34,764 nucleotides of DNA, taken from contig JAQUTK010000036.1 in NCBI GenBank assembly GCA_028709785.1, positions 1 to 34,764 on the forward strand. Reading direction: 5' to 3'. Of this stretch, positions 9,021 through 16,507 are shown piece by piece. Positions within the stretch are counted from its first letter, which is position 1. The number at the start of each line of letters is the position of its first letter. The position numbers and the translations under genes are program-made. The notes beneath the pieces are model-generated. The model saw only the letters and a list, made by a program, of their open reading frames with translations. It was not told the origin of the DNA and did no database searches. This DNA is from Bacteroidales bacterium. Lineage in GTDB: Bacteria; Bacteroidota; Bacteroidia; Bacteroidales; JAQUTK01.

Positions 9021-9056
9021 AGGGGAAATAGAGGCTCAGGCTTCGTTTCCCCTTTT
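9021..9056 (+). terminator. Intrinsic terminator of the EF-G paralogue gene
   Basis: An outer stem AGGGGAAA/TTTCCCCT (9021-9028 with 9046-9053) encloses an inner GAGGC/GCTTC stem with a TCAG loop, followed by TTT. It sits 25 bases past the stop codon at 8996. Confidence 0.7.
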
Positions 9057-9105
9057 CGATTCCTTAAAAAGAGGAGGAAGAGGGGGACGTTTCTTCTATT
9101 TTGCC

Positions 9106-9113
9106 TATATTTG
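9106..9113 (+). promoter_or_regulatory. -7 promoter element of the recR operon
   Basis: TATATTTG is an exact TAnnTTTG match, 17 bases upstream of the recR ATG at 9131. The leader would be only about ten bases. It also argues against the upstream in-frame TTG at 9101 as a start. Confidence 0.5.
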
Positions 9114-9130
9114 CATCAAAATGTAACAGA

Positions 9131-9754
9131 ATGGAGCAAACATACCCCTCTCTTTTGCTTGAGAACGCTGTCTCTGAGTTGTCCAAGTTGCCCGGTATCG
9201 GACGACGTACAGCGTTACGATTGTCTTTGGTTCTCTTGCGCAGAGACGAGAAAGAGGTCGAATCACTCGGCAATGCACTGATCTCCTTACGGAAAGATGT
9301 CTGCTATTGCCGTGTCTGCCATAATATTTCGGACAGTGAGGTCTGTCACATTTGTGAAGATCCATCGCGTGACAGTTCGAAGGTGTGTGTGGTGGCAACG
9401 ATCAAAGAGGTGATGGCGATAGAGAATACCCGTCAATACAGAGGGCTCTATCACGTGTTGGGTGGTGTGATTTCGCCGATGGATGGCATCGGACCTAAAG
9501 ATTTACAGATCGATAGTCTGAAGAGCCGTGTAGCCGAAGGAAAGATCAATGAGGTCATTCTGGCACTGAGCACGACGATGGAAGGGGATACAACCAATTT
9601 TTATATCTACCGCAAACTGGCCTCTTTAGAGGTGCAGGTCAGTGTCATTGCGAGAGGCGTTTCTGTGGGCGACGAACTGGAATATGCGGATGAGGTAACC
9701 TTGGGCAGGTCCATAACGGCGCGTACTCCGTTTAGCGAAATAATGAAGATGTAA
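9131..9754 (+). CDS. recR: Recombination mediator protein RecR
   Basis: The 207-residue protein has the standard RecR length and order. A helix-hairpin-helix lies at about 17-34 ([15 protein letters not shown]). A four-Cys zinc finger has Cys60, Cys63, Cys72 and Cys75. A Toprim domain begins near 85 ([16 protein letters not shown]). RecR works with RecO to load RecA onto SSB-coated single-stranded DNA in gap repair. The ATG at 9131 is chosen because the upstream TTG overlaps the promoter. It is the first gene of a four-gene run. The next gene starts six bases after its stop, and dnaX, its neighbour in many bacteria, is absent. Confidence 0.95.
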   Translation: MEQTYPSLLLENAVSELSKLPGIGRRTALRLSLVLLRRDEKEVESLGNALISLRKDVCYCRVCHNISDSEVCHICEDPSRDSSKVCVVATIKEVMAIENTRQYRGLYHVLGGVISPMDGIGPKDLQIDSLKSRVAEGKINEVILALSTTMEGDTTNFYIYRKLASLEVQVSVIARGVSVGDELEYADEVTLGRSITARTPFSEIMKM

Positions 9755-9760
9755 GCTGAT

Positions 9761-10225
9761 ATGAATGAATTTGAACCTATTGAGAAGAAGGGGAAAAGCC
9801 TTCGCCGTATTTTTTTGCTGATCTTGCTTTTGCAAATTGTTTTCTTTCTCTTTGTCGTGTTTGTCGGTATTCCCGTCGAACCGCTGGATAAAGAGATGCT
9901 TGTACCCATTCAGGGTGGTACCGTGCTCTATACATTGGCAATGATTCCACTGTCGCTGAAGCTGTTTCAGCTCCGGTGCGCAAAGATCGACGAGTCGATG
10001 CCTCTGCCACAACGGCTCGAACGTTACAGCTCCCTTTATCTCTTGCGACTGGCTGCGATCAGTTCGATACCGGTGATAAATGAGTGCTTGTTTCTGTTCT
10101 CCGGCAACAAATCCGAACTGACCATGGCGTTGATTGGCGGACTGGCACTGGCCTTTTGCATGACTTCTGCCGATCAGATAAAAATTGAACTTAAACTCAT
10201 CAAAGATGACGCTGCTGAATCATAA
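9761..10225 (+). CDS. Small four-helix membrane protein, unknown function
   Basis: The 154-residue product has a short charged N-terminus (FEPIEKKGKSLRR) followed by four predicted membrane segments at about 16-37, 50-70, 90-112 and 119-136. It has no signal peptide, enzymatic motif or conserved charged residue inside a helix that would suggest a transporter. It lies six bases after recR, and its last 20 bases overlap the acetyltransferase gene, so translation is probably coupled. I do not recognise the family. The position suggests only co-expression with recR, not a shared function. Confidence 0.8.
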   Translation: MNEFEPIEKKGKSLRRIFLLILLLQIVFFLFVVFVGIPVEPLDKEMLVPIQGGTVLYTLAMIPLSLKLFQLRCAKIDESMPLPQRLERYSSLYLLRLAAISSIPVINECLFLFSGNKSELTMALIGGLALAFCMTSADQIKIELKLIKDDAAES

Positions 10226-10733
10226 ACGGATTGCTTTCAGGGCTCCTGAACCGGAAGATCTGGATCTGTTTTACCGTTGGGAGAATGACGTATCCCTGTG
10301 GAAATACGGATCGACACCGGCTCCGGTATCCCGTTTCCTGCTGCGTGACTATTTAAAGTTGGAGGGCGAGGAGATTTTTTCAAAGCGACAACAGAAGATG
10401 GTGGTGCTGCTCAGGGAAACAAACGAGCCAATCGGGACGATTGACTTGTTTGATTTTGATCCGTATCACAACCGGGCAGCCATCGGGATGATGATAGACA
10501 GCTCCTTTCAAGGGCGGGGATATGCTCTTGAGACAGTGGAACTGTTGATCGAATATGCCTTCTCTTACCTTCATATTCATCAGTTGTATGTGGAGATTCC
10601 GGTAAGCAACGTGCCTTGCTACCGGCTTTTCACCAAACTGAACTTCCACCTCTGCGCAACACTGAAAGAGTGGATCAGAGGGGAAAACGGATATGAGGAC
10701 ATTTATCTGATGCAATTAATTAATGACAAATGA
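10206..10733 (+). CDS. GNAT-family N-acetyltransferase
   Basis: The 175-residue protein has the GNAT fold: an N-terminal strand and acceptor region (RIAFRAPEPEDLDLFYRWEN), a central strand at about 75-98 (IGTIDLFDFD...AAIGMMID), and the acetyl-CoA pyrophosphate loop FQGRGYA (101-107, Q-x-x-G-x-A). The pattern resembles the RimJ/RimL/SpeG type, which acetylates protein N-termini, polyamines or small amines. The substrate cannot be assigned. The ATG at 10206 is preferred over a TTG at 10185. The start overlaps the preceding gene by 20 bases, and the stop overlaps the next start as ATGA, both signs of translational coupling. Confidence 0.88.
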   Translation: MTLLNHKRIAFRAPEPEDLDLFYRWENDVSLWKYGSTPAPVSRFLLRDYLKLEGEEIFSKRQQKMVVLLRETNEPIGTIDLFDFDPYHNRAAIGMMIDSSFQGRGYALETVELLIEYAFSYLHIHQLYVEIPVSNVPCYRLFTKLNFHLCATLKEWIRGENGYEDIYLMQLINDK

Positions 10734-11896
10734 CTGAAGAATTGAATCATCGTCTTGCCCGTCTTTATCACATGATGAAGCAGGACAACATCGACGCGTG
10801 TGTGATCTCTACCAATGTCAACCTGCTTTACACGACGGGAAGCATTGTGTTGGGCTATTATTATCTCGACCTGTCGGGAAACCGCTTGCTGTTTGTGAAG
10901 CGACCTTCCTCGCTGGTGGGTGAGGGTATCTTTCCGATTCGTAAACCGGAGCAGATCGGTGAAATACTGGCGGAAAAAGGGATTGCCGCTCCTTCCATAC
11001 TTTTATTGGAGGGAGAGGAGTTGCCACAAAGCGAATGGGTTCGTCTGAGCGCTCTTTTTCCTCATACAACCATCGTAAACGGATCGCATCTCTTGCGGAA
11101 AGTTCGCGCTGTGAAGACTCTTTATGAACAGAATCTGCTGCGAAAATCGGCGAAATGTCACTCAGAAGCCTATGCGGAGATACCTTCCCTTTATCGTCCC
11201 GGCATGACGGACCAAACTTTGTCGATCGAGATTGAACGGACGATGCGGCTGCATGGTAACCTGGGACTTTTCCGCATCTATGGTGCCTCTATGGAGATCT
11301 ACTTCGGATCGGTACTTGCCGGAAAGAATGCGTCTGAACCTTCGCCTTTTGACTTTGCGTTGGGAGGAGCCGGACCGGATCCTTCTCTGCCGATTGGTGC
11401 CAACGGCACATTGCTCGAAGAAGGAATGGCGGTGATGGTGGATATGTGCGGCAACTTTACCGGCTATCTGTCTGATCAGACCCGCACGTTTTCTATCGGT
11501 AGATTGCCTGACAGAGCGTATGAGGCGCACAACGTATCGATTGAGATCCGTGAGGCTCTTGCCGCGATGTGCAAACCGGGTGTGACCGGTGATGCCATGT
11601 ATGAGCGTTCACTGGCTATTGCCAGACAACACGGATTGGCGGATTATTACATGGGAGATGCGCAAAAAGCAAAATTTGTGGGACATGGTGTCGGACTGGT
11701 GATCAACGAACTGCCCGTGCTGACTTCGCGCGCATTTGATCCTCTGGAAGAGGGTATGGTGTTTGCCCTCGAACCGAAATTTGTGTTGCCCGATGTAGGA
11801 GCTGTTGGCGTGGAAGATACTTTTATTGTCACGGCAAATGGCGTCGAACGGATCACAACAGCTGAAGATTCAATTATTGACCTGACAGCGCGATAA
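10730..11896 (+). CDS. M24-family metallopeptidase (Xaa-Pro aminopeptidase-like)
   Basis: The 388-residue product has an N-terminal creatinase-like domain (about 1-130) and a pita-bread catalytic domain. All five metal ligands of M24 enzymes are present: Asp238 (VMVDMCG), Asp249 (LSDQTRTF), His319 (FVGHGVGL), Glu348 (FALEPKF) and Glu362 (GVEDTFIV). It should therefore be an active dinuclear metal enzyme that removes N-terminal residues before proline or acts on a proline dipeptide. No signal peptide is visible, so it is cytoplasmic. Its ATG overlaps the acetyltransferase stop. The stop codon lies four bases from the convergent methyltransferase stop. A weak CCTGAC/GTCAGG hairpin (11881-11905) spans both stops, with no T tract. 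Confidence 0.9.
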   Translation: MTEELNHRLARLYHMMKQDNIDACVISTNVNLLYTTGSIVLGYYYLDLSGNRLLFVKRPSSLVGEGIFPIRKPEQIGEILAEKGIAAPSILLLEGEELPQSEWVRLSALFPHTTIVNGSHLLRKVRAVKTLYEQNLLRKSAKCHSEAYAEIPSLYRPGMTDQTLSIEIERTMRLHGNLGLFRIYGASMEIYFGSVLAGKNASEPSPFDFALGGAGPDPSLPIGANGTLLEEGMAVMVDMCGNFTGYLSDQTRTFSIGRLPDRAYEAHNVSIEIREALAAMCKPGVTGDAMYERSLAIARQHGLADYYMGDAQKAKFVGHGVGLVINELPVLTSRAFDPLEEGMVFALEPKFVLPDVGAVGVEDTFIVTANGVERITTAEDSIIDLTAR

Positions 11897-11900
11897 ACGG

Positions 11901-12653
11901 TCAGGGTCGTCTGAACTCAGCGCAGAGGATAGCGGTGGCGACAGCCACATTTAATGATTCGGAGGTCGGACGTTCAGGCGGATAGCTGGGAATATAGAGA
12001 CGATGTGTGACTACTGATTCCAGTTCGTTGCTGATCCCGTTGCCTTCGTTGCCCATCAGGATAATTCCGTGCTTGCCGTGCGGAGTGCCATACATCGTTT
12101 CTCCATCGAGAAAGGTGCCGTAAACAGCGGTTTTCTTCAGGTTTGCGAGAAAAGGTTTTAGCGGAAGATAGTGAACGGAGACCCGTGAGATGGCTCCCAT
12201 CGAGGCTTGTACCACTTTGGGGTTGTACAGATCAGCGGTGTCGGGTGAACAGAAGATATCGGTGATGCCAAACCAGTCGGCGATCCGTATAATCGTGCCG
12301 AGGTTGCCGGGATCCTGTATTTTATCGAGCGCAAGCGATAGCCTTTTTGTGAGAACCGATTCATCGGGTACGGTAACTGACGGCTGACGGAAAACAGCAA
12401 GTACCTCCTGGGGCGATTTGAGCAGACTGGCACGACTGATCTCTTCGTGGGAAGCTTCGACTTTTTCTTTGACGTTCAGATTCTGATGAAATCCGGAAAA
12501 CCATTCCGGCGTTGCAACCAGCAGTTCACAGTCAAAAAAGGAGAGGCAATCGCTTACCGTTTTAGACCCTTCAGCCAGAAAAAGGGACTCTTGTTGACGG
12601 ATTTTCTTATCATCCAGAGACTTTATCAGTTTTATTCTGTTTTTGCTAAGCAT
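11901..12653 (-). CDS. SpoU/TrmH-family RNA 2'-O-ribose methyltransferase
   Basis: The 250-residue protein has an N-terminal substrate-binding domain (about 1-100) and a SPOUT knot domain. The three family motifs are clear: motif 1 DPGNLGTIIRIADWFG (Asn117, Arg123), motif 2 ILMGNEGNGIS (198-208) and motif 3 with SESLNVAVAT (231-240). Such enzymes methylate ribose 2'-OH in rRNA or tRNA using S-adenosylmethionine bound in the knot. The exact nucleotide is unknown; RlmB/TsnR-like 23S rRNA targets are typical for this length. The ATG at 12653 is chosen because upstream in-frame starts fall within or beyond the promoter palindrome. It is divergent from the TamA-like gene and convergent with the M24 peptidase gene. 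Confidence 0.9.
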   Translation of the reverse strand: MLSKNRIKLIKSLDDKKIRQQESLFLAEGSKTVSDCLSFFDCELLVATPEWFSGFHQNLNVKEKVEASHEEISRASLLKSPQEVLAVFRQPSVTVPDESVLTKRLSLALDKIQDPGNLGTIIRIADWFGITDIFCSPDTADLYNPKVVQASMGAISRVSVHYLPLKPFLANLKKTAVYGTFLDGETMYGTPHGKHGIILMGNEGNGISNELESVVTHRLYIPSYPPERPTSESLNVAVATAILCAEFRRP

Positions 12654-12659
12654 AATTGA

Positions 12660-12682
12660 ATTATCTTTGCGGTAAAGATAAT
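12660..12682. promoter_or_regulatory. Face-to-face overlapping -7 elements for two divergent genes
   Basis: ATTATCTTT, a 5-base spacer and AAAGATAAT form a perfect 9-bp inverted repeat. It holds TATCTTTG on the plus strand (12662-12669, exact consensus), 40 bases before the TamA-like ATG. It also holds TATCTTTA on the minus strand (12673-12680, one mismatch), 20 bases before the methyltransferase ATG. The two polymerase footprints would overlap. A TTTG at 12642-12645 could be the rightward -33 element, though the 16-base spacer is short. Confidence 0.55.
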
Positions 12683-12709
12683 CATCAATTTGCATATACG
12701 CCGCCATTC

Positions 12710-15034
12710 ATGCGCAAAAAGTATTTAGTAGGTATTCTTCTCTGTGGCCTGATGATGCTTGCCTCTTGTCGACTCACCAAAAATGTGCCTGACGGCTCAT
12801 ATCTTCTGAATCGAGTGTCAGTGAAGGTAAACGGAGAGGGCGTGGACAAGGAAACCCTTAACACGTATGTTCGTCCCAGACCCAATTTCAAGGTGTTTGG
12901 GATCTGGCGGCTGCAACTTCACCTGTATAACATGGCCGGTAAGGATACTACGAAATGGATCAACAGACAGTTGCGCAATGTCGGCGATGCACCGGTTATT
13001 TTCAAGGAATCGGATGCTATCACAGTGGCTCACAAAATGGAAAAAGCGCTGTCCAATAAGGGATATATTCATGCGTCGGTGGATGTAAAACCCACTTTCA
13101 AAAAGAAAAAGGCCAACGTGACCTACCAGGTGAACCTCAATAATCCTTACCGTGTGCGCAACTTTTCATTAGTATGTCTGGATGATTCCATACAGAAGGA
13201 AATCGGAAAAGATACGGCTGTTTTGAAGATTAATAAGGGAATGCTTTTTGACAGTGAAGCGATCGACCTGTATCGTGAAGATGTAGCCTCTTATCTCCGT
13301 CAAAAAGGTTATTACCGTCTGACAAAAGAATCGCTCTATTTTATCGCGGATAGTACCTATAAGACACACGAGGTTGATCTGAAAGCGTACATCCGTTTGC
13401 CGGGAATGACTTCCACACGTCCCGATACCATACCGAAGAATGGAGGAGCTCTTCATCCCCGTTATACCGTGGGCAGAGTCTATATCGTGACAAACTTTGA
13501 TCCGCTCCGTGATGATGGAAGTGAATACCTGACACAGGATGGTTTGGCGCTTTTACAGAAAAAATCGGTTCCCTACAAGGAAGTCAATATCTATGACATC
13601 GGAGAAAAGTATCTCAGACCCGATCTGCTTCGCGATAATTGCTATATTGTGCCCGGGAAAATCTATAACGAACGTCTGGTGACTCAGACCTATACCTCCC
13701 TGACGGGATTGTCTGCCATGAAATCGGCAAATATCCGTTTTGTGGAGCGGGAGGGAAACACGCTGGATTGTGTGATCTTTTTGGCTCTCTCGCCCTCGCA
13801 GTCGTTTACTACCAACCTGGAGGGAACCAATACCTCCGGTGACCTGGGTTTTGCGGGAAGTCTCAATTATCAGCATCGCAATATCTTCAGTGGCTCGGAG
13901 ACCTTTAATTTTAAGGTGCGTGGAGCTTTTGAGTCGGTGGGTGGCAATGTCAGCGCCTTGCTGGATAAATATTACTATGAGTTGGGTGCTGAGAGCTCGG
14001 TTTCCTTTCCCAAGTTTATGTTCCCCTTCCTCGACCGGGATTTCAAACGAAACCTGAAAGCCTCGACAGAGGTATCTTTGGCGTATGGTGTACAATCCAG
14101 ACCCGAGTTTGAACGGACGGTTGCCTCGTCTGCCTTTTCATACAGATGGAACAGAAAGCAGAAGTCGCGCTATGTGTTTGACCTGATCGACCTGAGTTAT
14201 GTCTATCTTCCGTGGGTTTCAGATGCTTTTGAGAAAGAGTTTCTGAGTAATAATTCCTATCTGAAATACAGTTACCAAAGTCACATGATCATGAAAAGCG
14301 GTTTGAGCTTTTCGTATTCAAGTTTGCTGCCGGGAGTAAAAAACCGCGATGTTCATACCATCAGAGCCTCGGTGGAAACTGCAGGTAACTTTCTGTGGGT
14401 TGCGTCAAAGGCTTTTCATTTTGATCAGAAAGAGGACTATTATACCTTGTTTAATATCCGCTATGAGCAGTATTTGAAAGGCTATTTTGATTTCTCCAAA
14501 CAGTATTATATTGATGACAAAAACTCGTTGGCGTTGCATGTCGGTGGGGGAGTTGCCATGCCGTATGGAAATTCTGAGATTGTACCTTTTGAGAAACGTT
14601 TCTTTTCGGGAGGAGCTAACAGTGTGAGAGGCTGGTCGGTGAGATCGCTGGGTCCGGGAACCTATTCCGGTGTTTCACGGCGGATTGATTATGTCAATCA
14701 ATCGGGTGACGTCAAACTGGATGCAAACATTGAGTACCGGAGCAAATTGTTCTGGAAACTTCAAATGGCCGCTTTCATAGACATGGGTAATATCTGGACG
14801 ATTCGCGAATATGAAGAGCAACCGGGTGGTGTCTTTGACGTGAAAACTTTTTACAAACAGATTGCCGGAGCGTATGGATTTGGTATGCGACTTGATTTTA
14901 ACTACTTCCTTCTCAGGCTCGACTTTGGTATGAAGGCCTATAACCCTTCTGCCGGAGCAACCAAATGGCCTTTATTCAGTCCGGAAATCAATCGGGATAT
15001 GGCCATCCATTTTGCGATCGGCTATCCTTTCTGA
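12710..15034 (+). CDS. tamL: TamA/BamA-family outer membrane lipoprotein (TamL-like)
   Basis: The 774-residue product starts with a lipoprotein signal (MRKKYLVG...LMMLASC, lipid-carrying Cys20), the feature that separates Bacteroidetes TamL from classical TamA. POTRA-like alpha/beta repeats follow (about 25-380), and then an Omp85 16-strand beta-barrel (about 390-774). The barrel carries the family loop 6 motif as GGANSVRGW near residue 637 and ends with a terminal beta strand and aromatic residue (AIGYPF). Omp85 proteins help insert proteins, or together with TamB move lipid, at the outer membrane. The tamB partner is not in the window. The ATG at 12710 is preferred because it places the signal peptide at the N-terminus, downstream of the promoter palindrome. 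The Omp85 assignment is firm; the TamL name is probable. Confidence 0.85.
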   Translation: MRKKYLVGILLCGLMMLASCRLTKNVPDGSYLLNRVSVKVNGEGVDKETLNTYVRPRPNFKVFGIWRLQLHLYNMAGKDTTKWINRQLRNVGDAPVIFKESDAITVAHKMEKALSNKGYIHASVDVKPTFKKKKANVTYQVNLNNPYRVRNFSLVCLDDSIQKEIGKDTAVLKINKGMLFDSEAIDLYREDVASYLRQKGYYRLTKESLYFIADSTYKTHEVDLKAYIRLPGMTSTRPDTIPKNGGALHPRYTVGRVYIVTNFDPLRDDGSEYLTQDGLALLQKKSVPYKEVNIYDIGEKYLRPDLLRDNCYIVPGKIYNERLVTQTYTSLTGLSAMKSANIRFVEREGNTLDCVIFLALSPSQSFTTNLEGTNTSGDLGFAGSLNYQHRNIFSGSETFNFKVRGAFESVGGNVSALLDKYYYELGAESSVSFPKFMFPFLDRDFKRNLKASTEVSLAYGVQSRPEFERTVASSAFSYRWNRKQKSRYVFDLIDLSYVYLPWVSDAFEKEFLSNNSYLKYSYQSHMIMKSGLSFSYSSLLPGVKNRDVHTIRASVETAGNFLWVASKAFHFDQKEDYYTLFNIRYEQYLKGYFDFSKQYYIDDKNSLALHVGGGVAMPYGNSEIVPFEKRFFSGGANSVRGWSVRSLGPGTYSGVSRRIDYVNQSGDVKLDANIEYRSKLFWKLQMAAFIDMGNIWTIREYEEQPGGVFDVKTFYKQIAGAYGFGMRLDFNYFLLRLDFGMKAYNPSAGATKWPLFSPEINRDMAIHFAIGYPF

Positions 15035-15072
15035 TCGGCTTACGAAGCTAATCAGAAAGATTCTTTCAACTT
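15027..15072 (+). terminator. Hairpin terminator overlapping the TamL-like stop codon
   Basis: CTTTCTGAT (15027-15035) pairs perfectly with ATCAGAAAG (15051-15059). An inner GCTT/AAGC stem closes an ACG loop. The TGA stop (15032-15034) lies in the left arm. The following sequence is T-rich but broken (TTCTTTCAACTTTTTC), so efficiency may be moderate. Confidence 0.55.
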
Positions 15073-15109
15073 TTTCATCCCGAACGGCGGATATGTCGCT
15101 CTCTCTTTG

Positions 15110-15117
15110 TACTTTTG
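15110..15117 (+). promoter_or_regulatory. -7 promoter element of the DUF5606 gene
   Basis: TACTTTTG matches TAnnTTTG exactly and lies 47 bases before the ATG at 15165. No convincing -33 TTTG was found. Confidence 0.5.
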
Positions 15118-15164
15118 CATCACTTAAGACAGTCAATAGTAATTATTAAAATGTTTGAATAGTT

Positions 15165-15698
15165 ATGCTCAAAAAGATTTTATCGATTTCCGGAAAGCCG
15201 GGATTGTTTCGCTTGGTTTCCCGTGGAAAAAACATGATTATTGTGGAATCTCTTTTGACGGGAACCCGTCAGCCGGCATATTCCAATGAAAAGATTGTAT
15301 CACTGGGAGATATAGCTATCTTTAAAGAAGATGGAGAGGAACCCCTTCGCAATGTGCTGATTGCAATCAAAGCAAAAGAAAACGGACAGCCGGTGGCTCT
15401 CTCTTCAAAGGCATCCAACGATGAACTGAAGAAATTTCTGGGTGAAGTGCTTCCTGATTTTGACAGGGTTCGTGTGTATCCTTCGGATATTAAGAAGCTG
15501 ATAAGCTGGTACAACATGCTTCTGGAAAAGGGTGTTGATTTTGAAACTGAAGAAGAAACTTCCGGCGAGGAGGTTGCACTCAGCGAGACACAGGTTAAAG
15601 AAGCTCCTGTCGCTAAACCCGTCCAGGCGAAAGTGAAGGCTGCAAAGCCTGCAAATGTTAAAGTCAGCACGATAAGAAAAACAAGTAAGGATAAGTAA
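15165..15698 (+). CDS. DUF5606 family protein
   Basis: The 177-residue product resembles the small Bacteroidetes-specific DUF5606 family, for which I know no established function. The first 120 residues are folded and cytoplasmic, beginning LKKILSISGKPGLFRLVSRG. They contain an SH3-like beta-rich part (IIVESLLTG...EKIVSLGDIAIF) and a helical part (NDELKKFLGEVLPDF...SDIKKLISWYNMLLEKG). The last 50 residues are a low-complexity tail, first acidic (ETEEETSGEEV) and then Ala/Lys/Val-rich (KVKAAKPANVKV), as in nucleic-acid-associated proteins. It stands alone between the TamL terminator and a bidirectional terminator. Confidence 0.8.
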   Translation: MLKKILSISGKPGLFRLVSRGKNMIIVESLLTGTRQPAYSNEKIVSLGDIAIFKEDGEEPLRNVLIAIKAKENGQPVALSSKASNDELKKFLGEVLPDFDRVRVYPSDIKKLISWYNMLLEKGVDFETEEETSGEEVALSETQVKEAPVAKPVQAKVKAAKPANVKVSTIRKTSKDK

Positions 15699-15707
15699 TT
15701 CGTTGCT

Positions 15708-15764
15708 TTACTGAAACAAAAAAGCGGTTCTCTTCTGAAGAGAACCGCTTTTTTGTTTCAGTAA
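15708..15764. terminator. Bidirectional terminator with 28-bp perfect arms
   Basis: Left arm 15708-15735 and right arm 15737-15764 are exact reverse complements around a single T. The core is GCGGTTCTCTTC and its complement, flanked by A6 on one side and T6 on the other, so it ends transcripts from both directions. It serves the DUF5606 gene (plus, stop at 15698) and the seven-gene exporter operon (minus, stop at 15787). Confidence 0.93.
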
Positions 15765-15786
15765 GATAGCCCCAAAAGGGAGATGT

Positions 15787-16497
15787 TCAGAGAAACTTCT
15801 CCCTTTTCTGAAGGTTGAAGAGTCCCATGAGGATAAATACCAAACTGCCGATCACAAGGAAAAGACGATTGTTGAAAAGGGTCTCGGCCCAGATAGCAGG
15901 GTGAATATTTTTAGGAACTTCAAAAGGATTCAGAAAGATGTCCCACTTCGAATTATTAAAAAAGGCGGATGACATAAAGAGCAAAATAATCGAGGTGACA
16001 ATAATCAACACCGCTGTCGCATTACCGTTGCGGAGCAATGTCGAATAAAAAAAGGCCAGATTACCCATAAACAGAACCGGAAACATCAGCTGCATCGCAA
16101 TCTCAAACGGATTGGCGGGATAGAGCAGGATATAGGCGGTACCGGCATACAAGACAAGGATAAAGTAGATTTCGATGTAAATCATCATCAGACGAAAGAA
16201 CCACACCTTGAATTTATAATTTGGAATACAGAACAGAATTTCCAGGATACGATGATCTGCATCATTCTGAATGCCAAAGACAGCCGGATAGAAGATTAAC
16301 AGCAAAGCAGGAAGAAACAGCTGTCCGTATATGGTTGATTCACTGGGAATGTTCCCGTCCCATGCTGTCTGAAACATCAGGTAACAGAACAGCAGGAATC
16401 CGGTAAGCATAAACCAGAGGAACTTTCCTCCAAAGATAATCTTCATATTGAAGGAGGCTAACTTGCCTATTGTTTTTGTGGCTTGTATGAGATTCAT
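15787..16497 (-). CDS. ABC-2-type permease-like membrane protein
   Basis: The 236-residue protein has about six hydrophobic segments, the layout of an ABC-2-type permease half, and no signal peptide. The N-terminus (NLIQATKTIGKLASFNMKIIFGGKFLWFML) is an amphipathic lead followed by the first helix, as in GldF/NosY-type permeases. The C-terminus is short and basic (LQKREKFL). It is the last gene of the operon and begins 10 bases after the RND-ABC fusion gene. The ATPase domain at the end of that fusion is its most likely partner. A role as the membrane half of an ABC unit inside the composite exporter is inferred from this placement. Confidence 0.75.
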   Translation of the reverse strand: MNLIQATKTIGKLASFNMKIIFGGKFLWFMLTGFLLFCYLMFQTAWDGNIPSESTIYGQLFLPALLLIFYPAVFGIQNDADHRILEILFCIPNYKFKVWFFRLMMIYIEIYFILVLYAGTAYILLYPANPFEIAMQLMFPVLFMGNLAFFYSTLLRNGNATAVLIIVTSIILLFMSSAFFNNSKWDIFLNPFEVPKNIHPAIWAETLFNNRLFLVIGSLVFILMGLFNLQKREKFL

Positions 16498-16507
16498 ATC
16501 AGTTTCT

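Noticed and set aside
11881..11905. CCTGAC/GTCAGG hairpin spanning the two convergent stop codons
   Set aside because: The stem is only 6 bp with a 13-base loop and no T tract on either strand, so it is not called as a terminator.
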